Below, piece after piece: positions 16,359 to 24,373 of a stretch of 64,000 bases of DNA. This stretch comes from Acidobacteriota bacterium (GTDB lineage: Bacteria; Acidobacteriota; Vicinamibacteria; Vicinamibacterales; JAKQTR01), in assembly GCA_026393755.1 (NCBI GenBank), contig JAPKZO010000040.1, positions 103,311 through 167,310 on the forward strand. Reading direction: 5' to 3'. The position numbers and the translations under genes are program-made. Every line of letters begins with the position of its first letter. Position 1 is the stretch's first letter. Below the pieces are notes generated by a model. It was not told where the DNA came from. It worked only from the letters and a program-made list of their open reading frames with translations, and ran no database searches.

Positions 16359-18287
16359 GTGACTACGCCGTCTTCAGCGCCGGCCGCCGTCGGGGCGCCG
16401 CGCCCTATGCTCGTATCGCGCGTGTTCCACGGTGTTGAGAACGGCGTCGGCATTCTCGCCATCCTCGCCATGGCGGTCCTGCCGATTGCCGAAATCGTCG
16501 GCCGCCATTTCTTCGGACAAGGTGTGTCGGGCTCGATCACGTGGGTGCAGCACCTGACCTTGTGGGTCGCCTTCGTCGGCGGCATCATCGCGGCCCGCGA
16601 CCGGCGCCACCTCGCGCTGGCCACAACCACGTTCCTGCCCGCGACGGTCCGGACGTATGCCGATCTGGTCGCATCGGCGGTGGGCTGTTCTGTCGCCGCG
16701 GTCCTCGCGTGGGCGGCCTACAGCACCGTGGAGACACTGCGGCCGGACACGACCGTGTTGTCCGGGGGCGTCGCGATCTGGGTGATGTACACGATCATGC
16801 CGATCGGCTTTGCCCTCATCGCCATCCGACTGTGGTGGCAGTCGGGACTGCGGCCGCCGCACAACGAATTTGAGAGCGAACCGGCGATCGCGTATGCCCC
16901 AGCCGTGGCCTGGACGAGGCGCGCCATCGTCCTCGCGGTCGTGTTCGCCGCGTTCAGCCTGGCCTCGGTGCCCGAGGCATCGGTGGCAGCGTGGCGCTGG
17001 CCGCTGGTCGCCGTGGTCATTGGTGCGACGATCCTCGGCGCTCCCATCTTCGTCCTGCTCGGCGGTCTCGCCGTGGTGCTGTTCTACGCCGACGCGGGGA
17101 CGTTTACGCCCGTGCGGGACGCCATCATGTCGGTGCCGACCGCCACGCTGCAGATCGCGAGCCAGGACACGCTGCCAACCATCCCGCTCTTCACGCTGGC
17201 CGGCACGCTGCTCGCGAGTGGTGGGACGCCGGAGCGACTGGTGCGCGTGTTCCGCGCCATGGCGGGGTGGCTGCCGGGCGGCACGGCTGTCGCCGCCGTC
17301 CTGGTGTGTGCGTTCTTTACGACGTTTACCGGGGCATCGGGTGTCACGATTCTGGCGCTCGGCAGCCTGTTGCTGCCGGTGCTGATGAGGGACCGCTACT
17401 CCGAGCGATTCTCGCTGGGCACGGTCACCGCCTCAGGCAGTATTGGCCTGCTCTTCCCGCCGAGCCTCCCCATCATCCTGTACGGTGTGCAAGCCCGCAC
17501 GCCGGTCAACGAGATGTTCTACGCGTGCATCCTGCCGGGCCTGGTTCTGGTCGGTCTGGTGGCGGCGTACTGCATCCGCGAGGGCGTCGTCGAAGGGGCG
17601 ACGTGGAAGCGAGTAGACCCGCGCGAGATCGTCGCGTCGCTGTGGGCGGCCAAGTGGGAGATCGCGCTGCCGGTCGTCGTGTTCGTCAGCCTGTTCGGCG
17701 GGTTCGCCACGACGGTCGAAGCCGCGGCGCTCACGGTGCTCTACACGCTGTTCATCAAGTGTGTCGTGTATCGGGACGTGAGCGTGCGACGCGAGTTGCC
17801 GAGGATCCTGACGGAATCCACGATTCTCGTGGGCGGCGTGCTCATGATCCTCTGCGTGGCGATGGGGTTCACCAACTACCTGATCAACGCCCAGATTCCG
17901 AAGATGGGCGCCGACTGGGTGACAGCTGGCATCGAACAACGGTGGGTGTTCCTGCTGATCTTGAACGGCTTCCTGCTGATCGTCGGATGTCTGATGGACA
18001 TTTTTTCGGCGATCTTTGTGGTGGTGCCGCTGATCCTGCCCGTGGCGGCCCGCTTCCAGATCGATCCGCTCCACCTGGGCGCGATCTTCCTGATCAACCT
18101 CGAACTCGGCTACCTGACGCCGCCTGTCGGGATGAACCTGTTCCTTTCGTCGTTCCGGTTCAACAAGCCCATGCCCCAGATCATCCGCGCCGTGCTGCCG
18201 TTTATGTTGGTGCAGCTCGCGGCGGTGCTGCTCGTGACCTTCTTCCCGTGGCTGAGCGCGGGTTTCGCTCACTGGTGGGCGCAGTGA
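16359..18287 (+). CDS. dctQM: Fused TRAP membrane subunits DctQ-DctM
   Basis: 642 residues. The N-terminal part (about 20-165) is the four-helix small subunit DctQ, with EIVGRHFFG, SITWVQHLTLWVAFVGG and AARDRRH typical of it. From about 190 the large DctM channel subunit follows, ending with LELGYLTPPVGMNLFL-RFNKP. Fusions of the two are well known in TRAP systems. Start: GTG at 16359 with GAGGAG six bases upstream, 19 bp after dctP. It is the third gene of a TatT-DctP-DctQM operon and completes an ion-gradient-driven uptake system. The DctM half is paralogous to the partial gene at the left edge of the window. Confidence 0.93.
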   Translation: MTTPSSAPAAVGAPRPMLVSRVFHGVENGVGILAILAMAVLPIAEIVGRHFFGQGVSGSITWVQHLTLWVAFVGGIIAARDRRHLALATTTFLPATVRTYADLVASAVGCSVAAVLAWAAYSTVETLRPDTTVLSGGVAIWVMYTIMPIGFALIAIRLWWQSGLRPPHNEFESEPAIAYAPAVAWTRRAIVLAVVFAAFSLASVPEASVAAWRWPLVAVVIGATILGAPIFVLLGGLAVVLFYADAGTFTPVRDAIMSVPTATLQIASQDTLPTIPLFTLAGTLLASGGTPERLVRVFRAMAGWLPGGTAVAAVLVCAFFTTFTGASGVTILALGSLLLPVLMRDRYSERFSLGTVTASGSIGLLFPPSLPIILYGVQARTPVNEMFYACILPGLVLVGLVAAYCIREGVVEGATWKRVDPREIVASLWAAKWEIALPVVVFVSLFGGFATTVEAAALTVLYTLFIKCVVYRDVSVRRELPRILTESTILVGGVLMILCVAMGFTNYLINAQIPKMGADWVTAGIEQRWVFLLILNGFLLIVGCLMDIFSAIFVVVPLILPVAARFQIDPLHLGAIFLINLELGYLTPPVGMNLFLSSFRFNKPMPQIIRAVLPFMLVQLAAVLLVTFFPWLSAGFAHWWAQ

Positions 18288-18316
18288 CGCGGACCTGAAG
18301 GCTCTCGACGCCGCCG

Positions 18317-19366
18317 ATGCTCGACTACCTTCCGACCGTAGGGCTCGCCGTCGTGATGGGCCTCACGCTGATCCTGCCCTTCTCCGTCAGGCGCGTGGAG
18401 CAGGAGTTGGAGGCCTTCCTTCTTGTGATGGGGCTCACCGCTGTCAGCCTGTCCAACGTGTGGAGCGTGCACCTGGTTCGAGAAGCCCTTGTCGAACCGC
18501 TGGCCATCACCGCCGCGGTGGCTGGCGTCGGCTGGCTGTTTCGCTCACTGCGCCCACATCTGAAGGGCTGGCTGGCGTTCCTGATCGCGAAGTTCGGACT
18601 GAGCGGGGCGGTGTTCACCATCGTTGTCGTACTCGGTCTCGGTTCCGGCGTGCTGACCGCGATCGTGGCGGCGACGATCCTGGCGGAACTGGTTACGCTC
18701 CTGAAGCTGGACAGGAAGTTCGAAATACAACTCACCGTGTACGCCTGCTACGCCATTGGTCTTGGCGCCGCCCTCACGCCGATAGGCGAACCGCTTGCCA
18801 CCATTGTCGTGGCCAAACTCAAGGGCCCGCCCCATGACGCGGGGTTCTGGTACCTGATGCAGCACATAGGCCTGTGGGTGGCGCCAGGTGTGTTGGCGGC
18901 GGCTGCCTTAGCCGCGCGAGGGGCCGGAGCCGCTGTCGCAGGATCGAGGGGCCTGGCAGAAAGCGGCCACGAGACGGGCAGAGACATCCTGATGCGAGCA
19001 CTTCGGGTGTATGCCTTCGTGATGGCCCTCATCTTCCTGGGTGCCGGCCTCAGGCCGCTGGCTGAGCGCTTCGTGGCCAGGATGCCGACCTGGGCGCTCT
19101 TCTGGGCCAATTCGGTCTCAGCCATCCTCGACAACGCCACGTTGGTGGCGGCGGAAGTGACGCCCGCCATGACAGATCGGCAGATTACGTTTGTGCTGAT
19201 GGGCCTGTTGATTTCGGGAGGGATGCTCATCCCCGGCAACATCCCGAACATCATCTCGTCAGCCAAACTGGGCATCAAGTCGCGAGAATGGGCCAGGGCG
19301 GCCCTGCCGTTCGGCGCGTTGCTGATGCTGGTCTACTTCGTTCTGATGTCGCTGCTGGTGAAGTAA
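18317..19366 (+). CDS. DUF1646 family membrane transporter
   Basis: 349 residues, about ten hydrophobic helices. Conserved-looking polar motifs sit in the membrane: LTPIGEPLATIVVAKL (about 153-168), SAILDNATLVAAEVTPAM (about 267-284) and GMLIPGNIPNIISSAKLG (about 300-317). This layout fits the DUF1646 family, which is related to ion antiporter-like permeases and whose substrate is not established. It follows the TRAP operon by 29 bp on the same strand and may belong to it. A cation exporter next to an ion-driven importer could help restore the driving gradient, but that is speculation. The ribosome-binding site is weak. Confidence 0.75.
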   Translation: MLDYLPTVGLAVVMGLTLILPFSVRRVEQELEAFLLVMGLTAVSLSNVWSVHLVREALVEPLAITAAVAGVGWLFRSLRPHLKGWLAFLIAKFGLSGAVFTIVVVLGLGSGVLTAIVAATILAELVTLLKLDRKFEIQLTVYACYAIGLGAALTPIGEPLATIVVAKLKGPPHDAGFWYLMQHIGLWVAPGVLAAAALAARGAGAAVAGSRGLAESGHETGRDILMRALRVYAFVMALIFLGAGLRPLAERFVARMPTWALFWANSVSAILDNATLVAAEVTPAMTDRQITFVLMGLLISGGMLIPGNIPNIISSAKLGIKSREWARAALPFGALLMLVYFVLMSLLVK

Positions 19367-19417
19367 GGCGCACGCAGACCAGCCAAGGAAGGGTGATGGG
19401 TTGCCCGCGGGCGTCTT

Positions 19418-19849
19418 TCAAGCCGCAGATAGCTCCGGCGGCATCGTCACCGGAATCACCTGTCTGCCGTGACGCCGATAGACGAGGAAGTCGCTGTCAA
19501 GGGTCACGACTGCACTGCTATCGTCCAATTCGGTCATCCGTACTAAACACGCGTCAGCCAGCGACATCGGCACGTTGGCGTACTTCGTCATCAGCGTGGC
19601 GAGTGACTTTGCATGGGGTGACACCTGAAAGGCCACCACCAGCACACCGCGCTCAACCAGCTTCAGGACCGCGGCAGCGCCTCCGGGTGCATCCCGCAAC
19701 AAGAAACAGGCTTCTGCCAGTACCGGTTCGCACGTGGAGATGGGCGGCTCGAGTTCACTCAACCGTGTCTTCGCCCACAGGTGAAAGCGATCCCGGCGGT
19801 TCAGGCTGGCCACCAGAGGTCCGGTGTCGATGAGCACCCGGGCCGTCAC
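19418..19849 (-). CDS. vapC: PIN-domain toxin (VapC-like)
   Basis: 143 residues. The PIN fold is marked by acidic residues in order: VLIDTGPLVA (Asp8), an Asp/Glu in the LAEACFLL helix, SLADACLVRM, and VVTLDSDFLVYRR. VapC toxins are Mg-dependent ribonucleases that cut tRNA or rRNA. The start overlaps the stop of the upstream ribbon-helix-helix gene by 4 bases (ATGA), the standard antitoxin-toxin layout. Some free-standing PIN proteins are not toxins, but the partner gene makes the toxin call likely. It is convergent with the DUF1646 gene. Confidence 0.85.
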   Translation of the reverse strand: MTARVLIDTGPLVASLNRRDRFHLWAKTRLSELEPPISTCEPVLAEACFLLRDAPGGAAAVLKLVERGVLVVAFQVSPHAKSLATLMTKYANVPMSLADACLVRMTELDDSSAVVTLDSDFLVYRRHGRQVIPVTMPPELSAA

Positions 19850-20082
19850 TTCCCAAACCCCTCCAGGCGCTTCTTGTTGTGCGACAAGTCGGCGGGTCCT
19901 TCGACCGAGCCAATCAGATCAGCGGCACGCGCCAGGCACGAGTCGGGATGGGCGGATCCCTCGTCCAGAAAACGCTCGAGCGCCTCGCGGATCAGGCCGG
20001 ATCGGCTCGCGCCCCGACTCTCCGCCAGACGGGCGAGCCGCTGTTCGAGCACGTCCGGCACCTTCAACGACATGGTAGTCAC
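19846..20082 (-). CDS. vapB: Ribbon-helix-helix antitoxin (VapB/CopG-like)
   Basis: 78 residues. The N-terminal half (MSLKVPDVLEQRLARLAES, then SRSGLIREALERFLDEG) is a CopG/Arc-type ribbon-helix-helix DNA-binding motif. The C-terminal tail is polar and probably wraps the toxin. I chose the GTG at 20082 because GGAGAAG lies six bases upstream. An ATG at 20073 is too far from it. Antitoxins of this type repress their own operon, and paired repeats lie just upstream at 20099-20133. Confidence 0.82.
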   Translation of the reverse strand: MTTMSLKVPDVLEQRLARLAESRGASRSGLIREALERFLDEGSAHPDSCLARAADLIGSVEGPADLSHNKKRLEGFGK

Positions 20083-20098
20083 GGCGGTCTTCTCCCGG

Positions 20099-20133
20099 GT
20101 ATTACCAATACGTCATCACGGTATTACACCGTG
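20099..20133 (-). promoter_or_regulatory. Candidate operator/promoter of the vapBC pair
   Basis: Two GTATTAC repeats start 22 bp apart (20099 and 20121), about two helical turns. The second sits inside an inverted repeat CACGGT-ATTAC-ACCGTG (20117-20133). On the minus strand TTGACG (20141-20146) and TAATAC (20121-20126) resemble -35 and -10 boxes, though the 14-bp spacer is short. Ribbon-helix-helix dimers commonly bind such closely spaced repeats. Confidence 0.5.
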
Positions 20134-20338
20134 CTGGCGACGTCAAGCCCGGCACGCGGTGGGTCATACATACGTATACTGTCTCCGCTTGGTCCGACCG
20201 TGAGCCGATCCGGCACTCGATTTCGCATGTTCTGACAGGATGGCGTGGCGATCGGGGCTGGCGTCGGCGCGGGAATTGGCCTAATCGTGGACCTGGTAAT
20301 GTAGCAGGACCGGGCGGCGGTGTAATACTGAGGTCGAC

Positions 20339-21226
20339 ATGAGTAGACAGACGCTTCATCCCGTCTTCTTCGCGGCGCTCTTCTGCGTCGTGATTCCCGC
20401 GCTTGCCGCTGCCCAGGCGCCTTCGTCGAACGAGCAGGCCCAGCCGTCCAGTGTCCAGCGCGTCATCCGCGATCAGCTTGCAGGATCGATCAACGAACCC
20501 GGCCTGCAGAACACGCTGGAGGTGTCGTGGCTCAAGCCGCTGTCCCGTTCCAGCCATCCGCTGCTCGCCGACGCCCACTTGTCGGCGGGCCTGGTCAGCG
20601 TGACAACGCCGTCGGCGGCCAGACTGGGAGGATGGGTCGAGTACTCGCCGCTTTCCATCCTTGATGTGCGCGCCGGGATCGAGCCGGGGGTCTACTTCGG
20701 CGCGTTCAGTTCGCTGCTGAGCTTTGGCGCCTACTCCGATCCGTATGACCGGCAGACCCGAAACGCGCGCCACGACCTCAAGTCCGGGAAGGGGCTGCGG
20801 GCCTACGCCGAGCCGGCCGTGAAACTGAAAGTGGGACCGGTCGTGGCACGGGTCGGCGCAGAGTTCGAGCGATGGTCTTCGAGCGCGGCGGGGCCCCTGT
20901 TCTACGAGCCAACACGCGACACTCTGCTGAAGGCCGAAGGCGACTACATGATGACGCTGACCAGCGTCGCGATGTACCAGCGGGCGGCCGCGCCAGGCGG
21001 CCTGGTGGGGGCTGGGATCATCCATAACTTCACGCGCGTGTTCGACGCCCCAGCGGGCAACCGCAGCGAGCGTCTCGGCCTGATTGGGTTCCGCGAGTTC
21101 GGTTCGCCCCACCTGCGACTGCCGCACGTGCGCATCACGGCGGTCGCCTGGCGCTACCTGGAAGATCCGTCCAAACGCAACCAGTGGGGCGCCGCCCTCC
21201 TGATCGACTTCCGAACCGGAAAGTAA
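20339..21226 (+). CDS. Exported protein of unknown function, barrel-like
   Basis: 295 residues. A clear signal peptide (about 1-25, ending AAAQ) is followed by alternating hydrophobic/aromatic strands such as GGWVEYSPLSILDVRAGIEPGV and NQWGAALLIDFR, which suggests an outer-membrane beta-barrel. I do not recognise a named family. The start is supported by GAGG five bases before the ATG. A TATACT hexamer at 20175-20180 might be its -10 box, but no -35 box is evident and the leader would be about 150 bases. It is flanked by the toxin-antitoxin pair (divergent) and an exported glycosidase gene on the same strand, 139 bp downstream. Confidence 0.65.
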   Translation: MSRQTLHPVFFAALFCVVIPALAAAQAPSSNEQAQPSSVQRVIRDQLAGSINEPGLQNTLEVSWLKPLSRSSHPLLADAHLSAGLVSVTTPSAARLGGWVEYSPLSILDVRAGIEPGVYFGAFSSLLSFGAYSDPYDRQTRNARHDLKSGKGLRAYAEPAVKLKVGPVVARVGAEFERWSSSAAGPLFYEPTRDTLLKAEGDYMMTLTSVAMYQRAAAPGGLVGAGIIHNFTRVFDAPAGNRSERLGLIGFREFGSPHLRLPHVRITAVAWRYLEDPSKRNQWGAALLIDFRTGK

Positions 21227-21365
21227 CGACCAGGTCACGGCGAACAGGCTGAGTCGTCCGATGGGCCCGTGACGACGGGCCGAACATCAACTTCATCGTC
21301 ATCTGGCGCTACAATGCGACGACTGGAATCTCATCCGGCTGCCCCGTTTCCGACTGGATCGCCAC

Positions 21366-24095
21366 ATGATGCACCGATGCGCGCGACAGACCCTGCTGCT
21401 GGCAGTCCTGGCCCTCACGCTCCTGCCCTCCCTGGGTGAACTCGACGCGCAGAGCCAGACGCCGCCACCCACCGCTCCGCCGGCAGCCGCCGCAACGCCA
21501 GCGACCATCCCTCGTTTCGCCCGAGAGGCCAACCCTATCTCGCTTTCGGGCGTCGCACGTCCCACCCGCTACATGGAGGCATCGGGCCGCAAGGCCGCAC
21601 TTCTCGGGCGAGAGGATGGCAGCTTCGAAGCGTGGGTGTACCCGCTCAAGGTGCTGCAGGACTTCGGATTGTCGTTCGGCGTGCCTGCGTACAAGGACCC
21701 GATCGCGGGCGCCAGTCTGGCCAACTCGGTAGACATCCGTCCCGAGGCGTCGACCGTGCGGTATTCGCACGCGGCGTTTACGGTGGATGCGACCTGGCTT
21801 GTGCCGCTCAATGAGCAGGGCGCGCTCGTGCTGCTGGACGTCCGGACATCGGTGCGTCTGAGGCTGGCGGTCACATTCAGTGTCGATCTGAAACCAATGT
21901 GGCCGGCAGCCCTTCACGGACAGTACATCGCCTGGGACAACGCGCTGAAGGCGTACGTCGCCGGTGAGGGCAGCGGGACGCACGCCGCCCTCATCGGATC
22001 GCCGTTCGGCGTCAATCCGTCCGAGCAGCCGACGCCCAATCTGCCGGGCGCGCCTACGCAGTTCGCCATTGAGATCACACCGGAGACGGCGGCCAAAGGC
22101 CTCGTGCCGATCGTCATTGCCGCCAGCCCCGACGGGTTGGCTGCCGCCACAGCGACGTACAAGAAGCTGCTCGCAAACGCCGCTCCGCTCTACGCCGAAT
22201 CCGAGCGGCACTATCGCAGGATCCGGGAGGAGCTCACCAGCATCAATACGCCGGACGATCGCCTTGATCTCGCGTTTGAATGGGGGAAGGTTGCCCTCGA
22301 CAAGGGCTTCGTCTGCAATCCGCGCCTCGGGTGCGGCCTGATGGCCGGCCTCGGGCCCTCGGGCACGGGTGAGCGCCCGGGCGCCGGCTGGTTCTTCGGC
22401 GGTGATGCGTCCATTAATTCGTGGGCGATGACCGCCTACGGCGACTTCTCCACGGTCAAGCAGACACTCGAGTTCCTCCGCAAACGTCAGCGCGCCGACG
22501 GCAAGATGATGCATGCGCTATCGCAGGGCGGCGGCTACGTGAAGTGGTTCGAGGAGTACCCGTACGGCTACGCTCACGCCGATGCGACCCCGCTCTACAT
22601 CACGGCGGTGCGCGACTACGTGAGGGCGAGCGGCGATGTGGCGCTGGCCAGGATCTTCTGGCCTTCGATCAAGCTGGCGTACGACTACTGCGTGTCGACC
22701 GACGAGGACGGCGATGGCCTGATGGACAACACGAAGGCCGGGCCCTCCGCAATGGAAACGGGGGCGCTTCGTCAGCGCGACATCTTGACCGATGCCTTTC
22801 TCGGTGCGGCGTGGACCGAAGCGGCCGATGCGGTTGCGGAGCTGGCCGGGATCACCGGCGATCCGTTTGTCTCCAAGGCCCGCGACGCCGCCATCAAGGC
22901 TCGGACGTCCCTCAATCTGCGCTTCCTCGACGACGAGCGCCGCCGCATCTACGTCGCGTACATGAAGGACGGCAAGGGCCGGGCCGAACCGACCGCCTGG
23001 ACCGGCTTCGCACTGGGGCGCGGGGTGTTCGACAACCGGCGCGCGGCCGTCGAGGGCGCGCTCGACGAACTGGCTGGCGCCGGGATCGGCGCCGACTGGG
23101 GGGCACGGACGCTGTCGATCGACGGCGCGCTCTACGATGCCTCGAGCGACAACAACGGTGCGGTGTGGCCGTTCCTGTCAGGGTTTGCGGCGCTGGGACT
23201 GTACGCGAACAGCCGGCCCGACGCGGCGTGGGACTATCTGGACGGCACGGCGGATCTGGCGTTTCTCGAGTCGCGCGGGTACATGGCCGAACGCTTCTCT
23301 GGCGATCGCGCGCGATCGATGGACTCCGCGGTGCCGCATCAGCTCTCGGCGACGACCGGATTGGTCTCGACGCTGCTCCGCGGGCTGGTTGGCCTTGATG
23401 CGCTGCCGGCGCAGACGGTCGATGGGAAGGCGGTCGGCGAACGGCTTCTGATCGCGCCGCAGCTGCCGCCGGGCTGGGGCTATCTCCGCCTGCGCAATGT
23501 CCGCTGGCACGACATCACGGCGGACATTTCGGTGATCCGTGACGAGACGGGATACGCCGTGTCGGTGGTTCCCAAGGGCGGAGCGCTGCCGCTCGAGGTG
23601 TCCTTCACGCTGGAGCCTGGCGCCGAAATCGCGGCGCGCGGCCAGGGGGGCAAGTCCATCGCCTCGAGTGCCGACGTCTCCCGAGGCCCCCGCGGCTGGA
23701 CGGTGCAGCTGGCCACCGGCCCGACGACGTATGCGGTGAACGTTCTGCCGGGCATTCAGGTGGTCCCGATTCAAGCGCCGATGCAGCTGGGCGATGAGGC
23801 GTCGCGCCTGCGCGTCATCGATGCGCGGCTCAATGGAAAGATCTACACGCTCCGCGTGGAAGGTCGCCGTGGGCGCAGCTATCGTGTGCGATTGTCCGCC
23901 CCGTTCGTGATTGAACGTATCGACGGCGCGCTCATCGACAGGTGGCAGGGCGCCACGAATCCGAACCTCGCGTCGGCGCGCATTCTTCAGATCGACATTC
24001 CCGCCGCCGACGCTGCCTCGGCTGGAGCCGCCAGCCGCCGGAGCGATTGGGCCACCCGGGACGTCGTCATCACGATTGGCGCGAGGCTGAGGTAG
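21366..24095 (+). CDS. Exported amylo-alpha-1,6-glucosidase-like glycoside hydrolase
   Basis: 909 residues with a signal peptide (about 1-29). The N-terminal third is beta-rich. The middle (about 310-690) is an (alpha/alpha)6-barrel like those of debranching enzymes and GH15/GH63/GH78-type enzymes. Typical segments are GAGWFFGGDASINSWAM, WFEEYPYGYAHADATPLYI and DGLMDNTKAGPSAMETGA, with acidic residues suited to catalysis. The C-terminal third is a beta-sandwich. Its location outside the cytoplasm argues against glycogen turnover and for breakdown of an external or own surface glycan. The exact linkage cannot be told from sequence. A TACAAT hexamer at 21310-21315 is a possible -10 box. Confidence 0.78.
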   Translation: MMHRCARQTLLLAVLALTLLPSLGELDAQSQTPPPTAPPAAAATPATIPRFAREANPISLSGVARPTRYMEASGRKAALLGREDGSFEAWVYPLKVLQDFGLSFGVPAYKDPIAGASLANSVDIRPEASTVRYSHAAFTVDATWLVPLNEQGALVLLDVRTSVRLRLAVTFSVDLKPMWPAALHGQYIAWDNALKAYVAGEGSGTHAALIGSPFGVNPSEQPTPNLPGAPTQFAIEITPETAAKGLVPIVIAASPDGLAAATATYKKLLANAAPLYAESERHYRRIREELTSINTPDDRLDLAFEWGKVALDKGFVCNPRLGCGLMAGLGPSGTGERPGAGWFFGGDASINSWAMTAYGDFSTVKQTLEFLRKRQRADGKMMHALSQGGGYVKWFEEYPYGYAHADATPLYITAVRDYVRASGDVALARIFWPSIKLAYDYCVSTDEDGDGLMDNTKAGPSAMETGALRQRDILTDAFLGAAWTEAADAVAELAGITGDPFVSKARDAAIKARTSLNLRFLDDERRRIYVAYMKDGKGRAEPTAWTGFALGRGVFDNRRAAVEGALDELAGAGIGADWGARTLSIDGALYDASSDNNGAVWPFLSGFAALGLYANSRPDAAWDYLDGTADLAFLESRGYMAERFSGDRARSMDSAVPHQLSATTGLVSTLLRGLVGLDALPAQTVDGKAVGERLLIAPQLPPGWGYLRLRNVRWHDITADISVIRDETGYAVSVVPKGGALPLEVSFTLEPGAEIAARGQGGKSIASSADVSRGPRGWTVQLATGPTTYAVNVLPGIQVVPIQAPMQLGDEASRLRVIDARLNGKIYTLRVEGRRGRSYRVRLSAPFVIERIDGALIDRWQGATNPNLASARILQIDIPAADAASAGAASRRSDWATRDVVITIGARLR

Positions 24096-24110
24096 CGGGG
24101 AATCCTGTGT

Positions 24111-24140
24111 TTGACCCCCCGGAAAACGGCGTGCTACGCT
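24111..24140 (+). promoter_or_regulatory. Promoter of tRNA-Leu
   Basis: TTGACC (24111-24116) and TACGCT (24135-24140) are separated by 18 bp, which fits a sigma-70-type promoter. The transcript would start near 24147, about 60 bases before the tRNA. It is the best promoter-like sequence between the glycosidase and the tRNA. Confidence 0.6.
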
Positions 24141-24207
24141 CTGGATGAGCGCCGGATCCGGGAGAGGGAGATATTGGACGTTCCACCCGGAACGCGCAGC
24201 CGTTCTA

Positions 24208-24294
24208 GCGAAAGTGGCGGAACTGGCAGACGCACTGGACTTAGGATCCAGTAGCCGAAAGGCTGTGGGGGTTCGAATCCCCCCTTTCGCACCA
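24208..24294 (+). tRNA. tRNA-Leu (anticodon UAG)
   Basis: 87 nucleotides including an encoded CCA end. Acceptor strands GCGAAAG (24208-24214) and CTTTCGC (24284-24290) pair fully. The anticodon stem CTGGA/TCCAG encloses the loop CTTAGGA with anticodon TAG at 24242-24244, reading CUN leucine codons. The long variable arm (GTAGCCGAAAGGCTGT region) is typical of a class II tRNA. The T-loop GTTCGAATC follows. Confidence 0.97.
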
Positions 24295-24373
24295 GGCCCG
24301 TTCCAGCGTCATCGCCCCGTTGCGGCCCGGCCGGCCGCCTAATCTGTCCATGTCCGACACCGATACATAGAAG

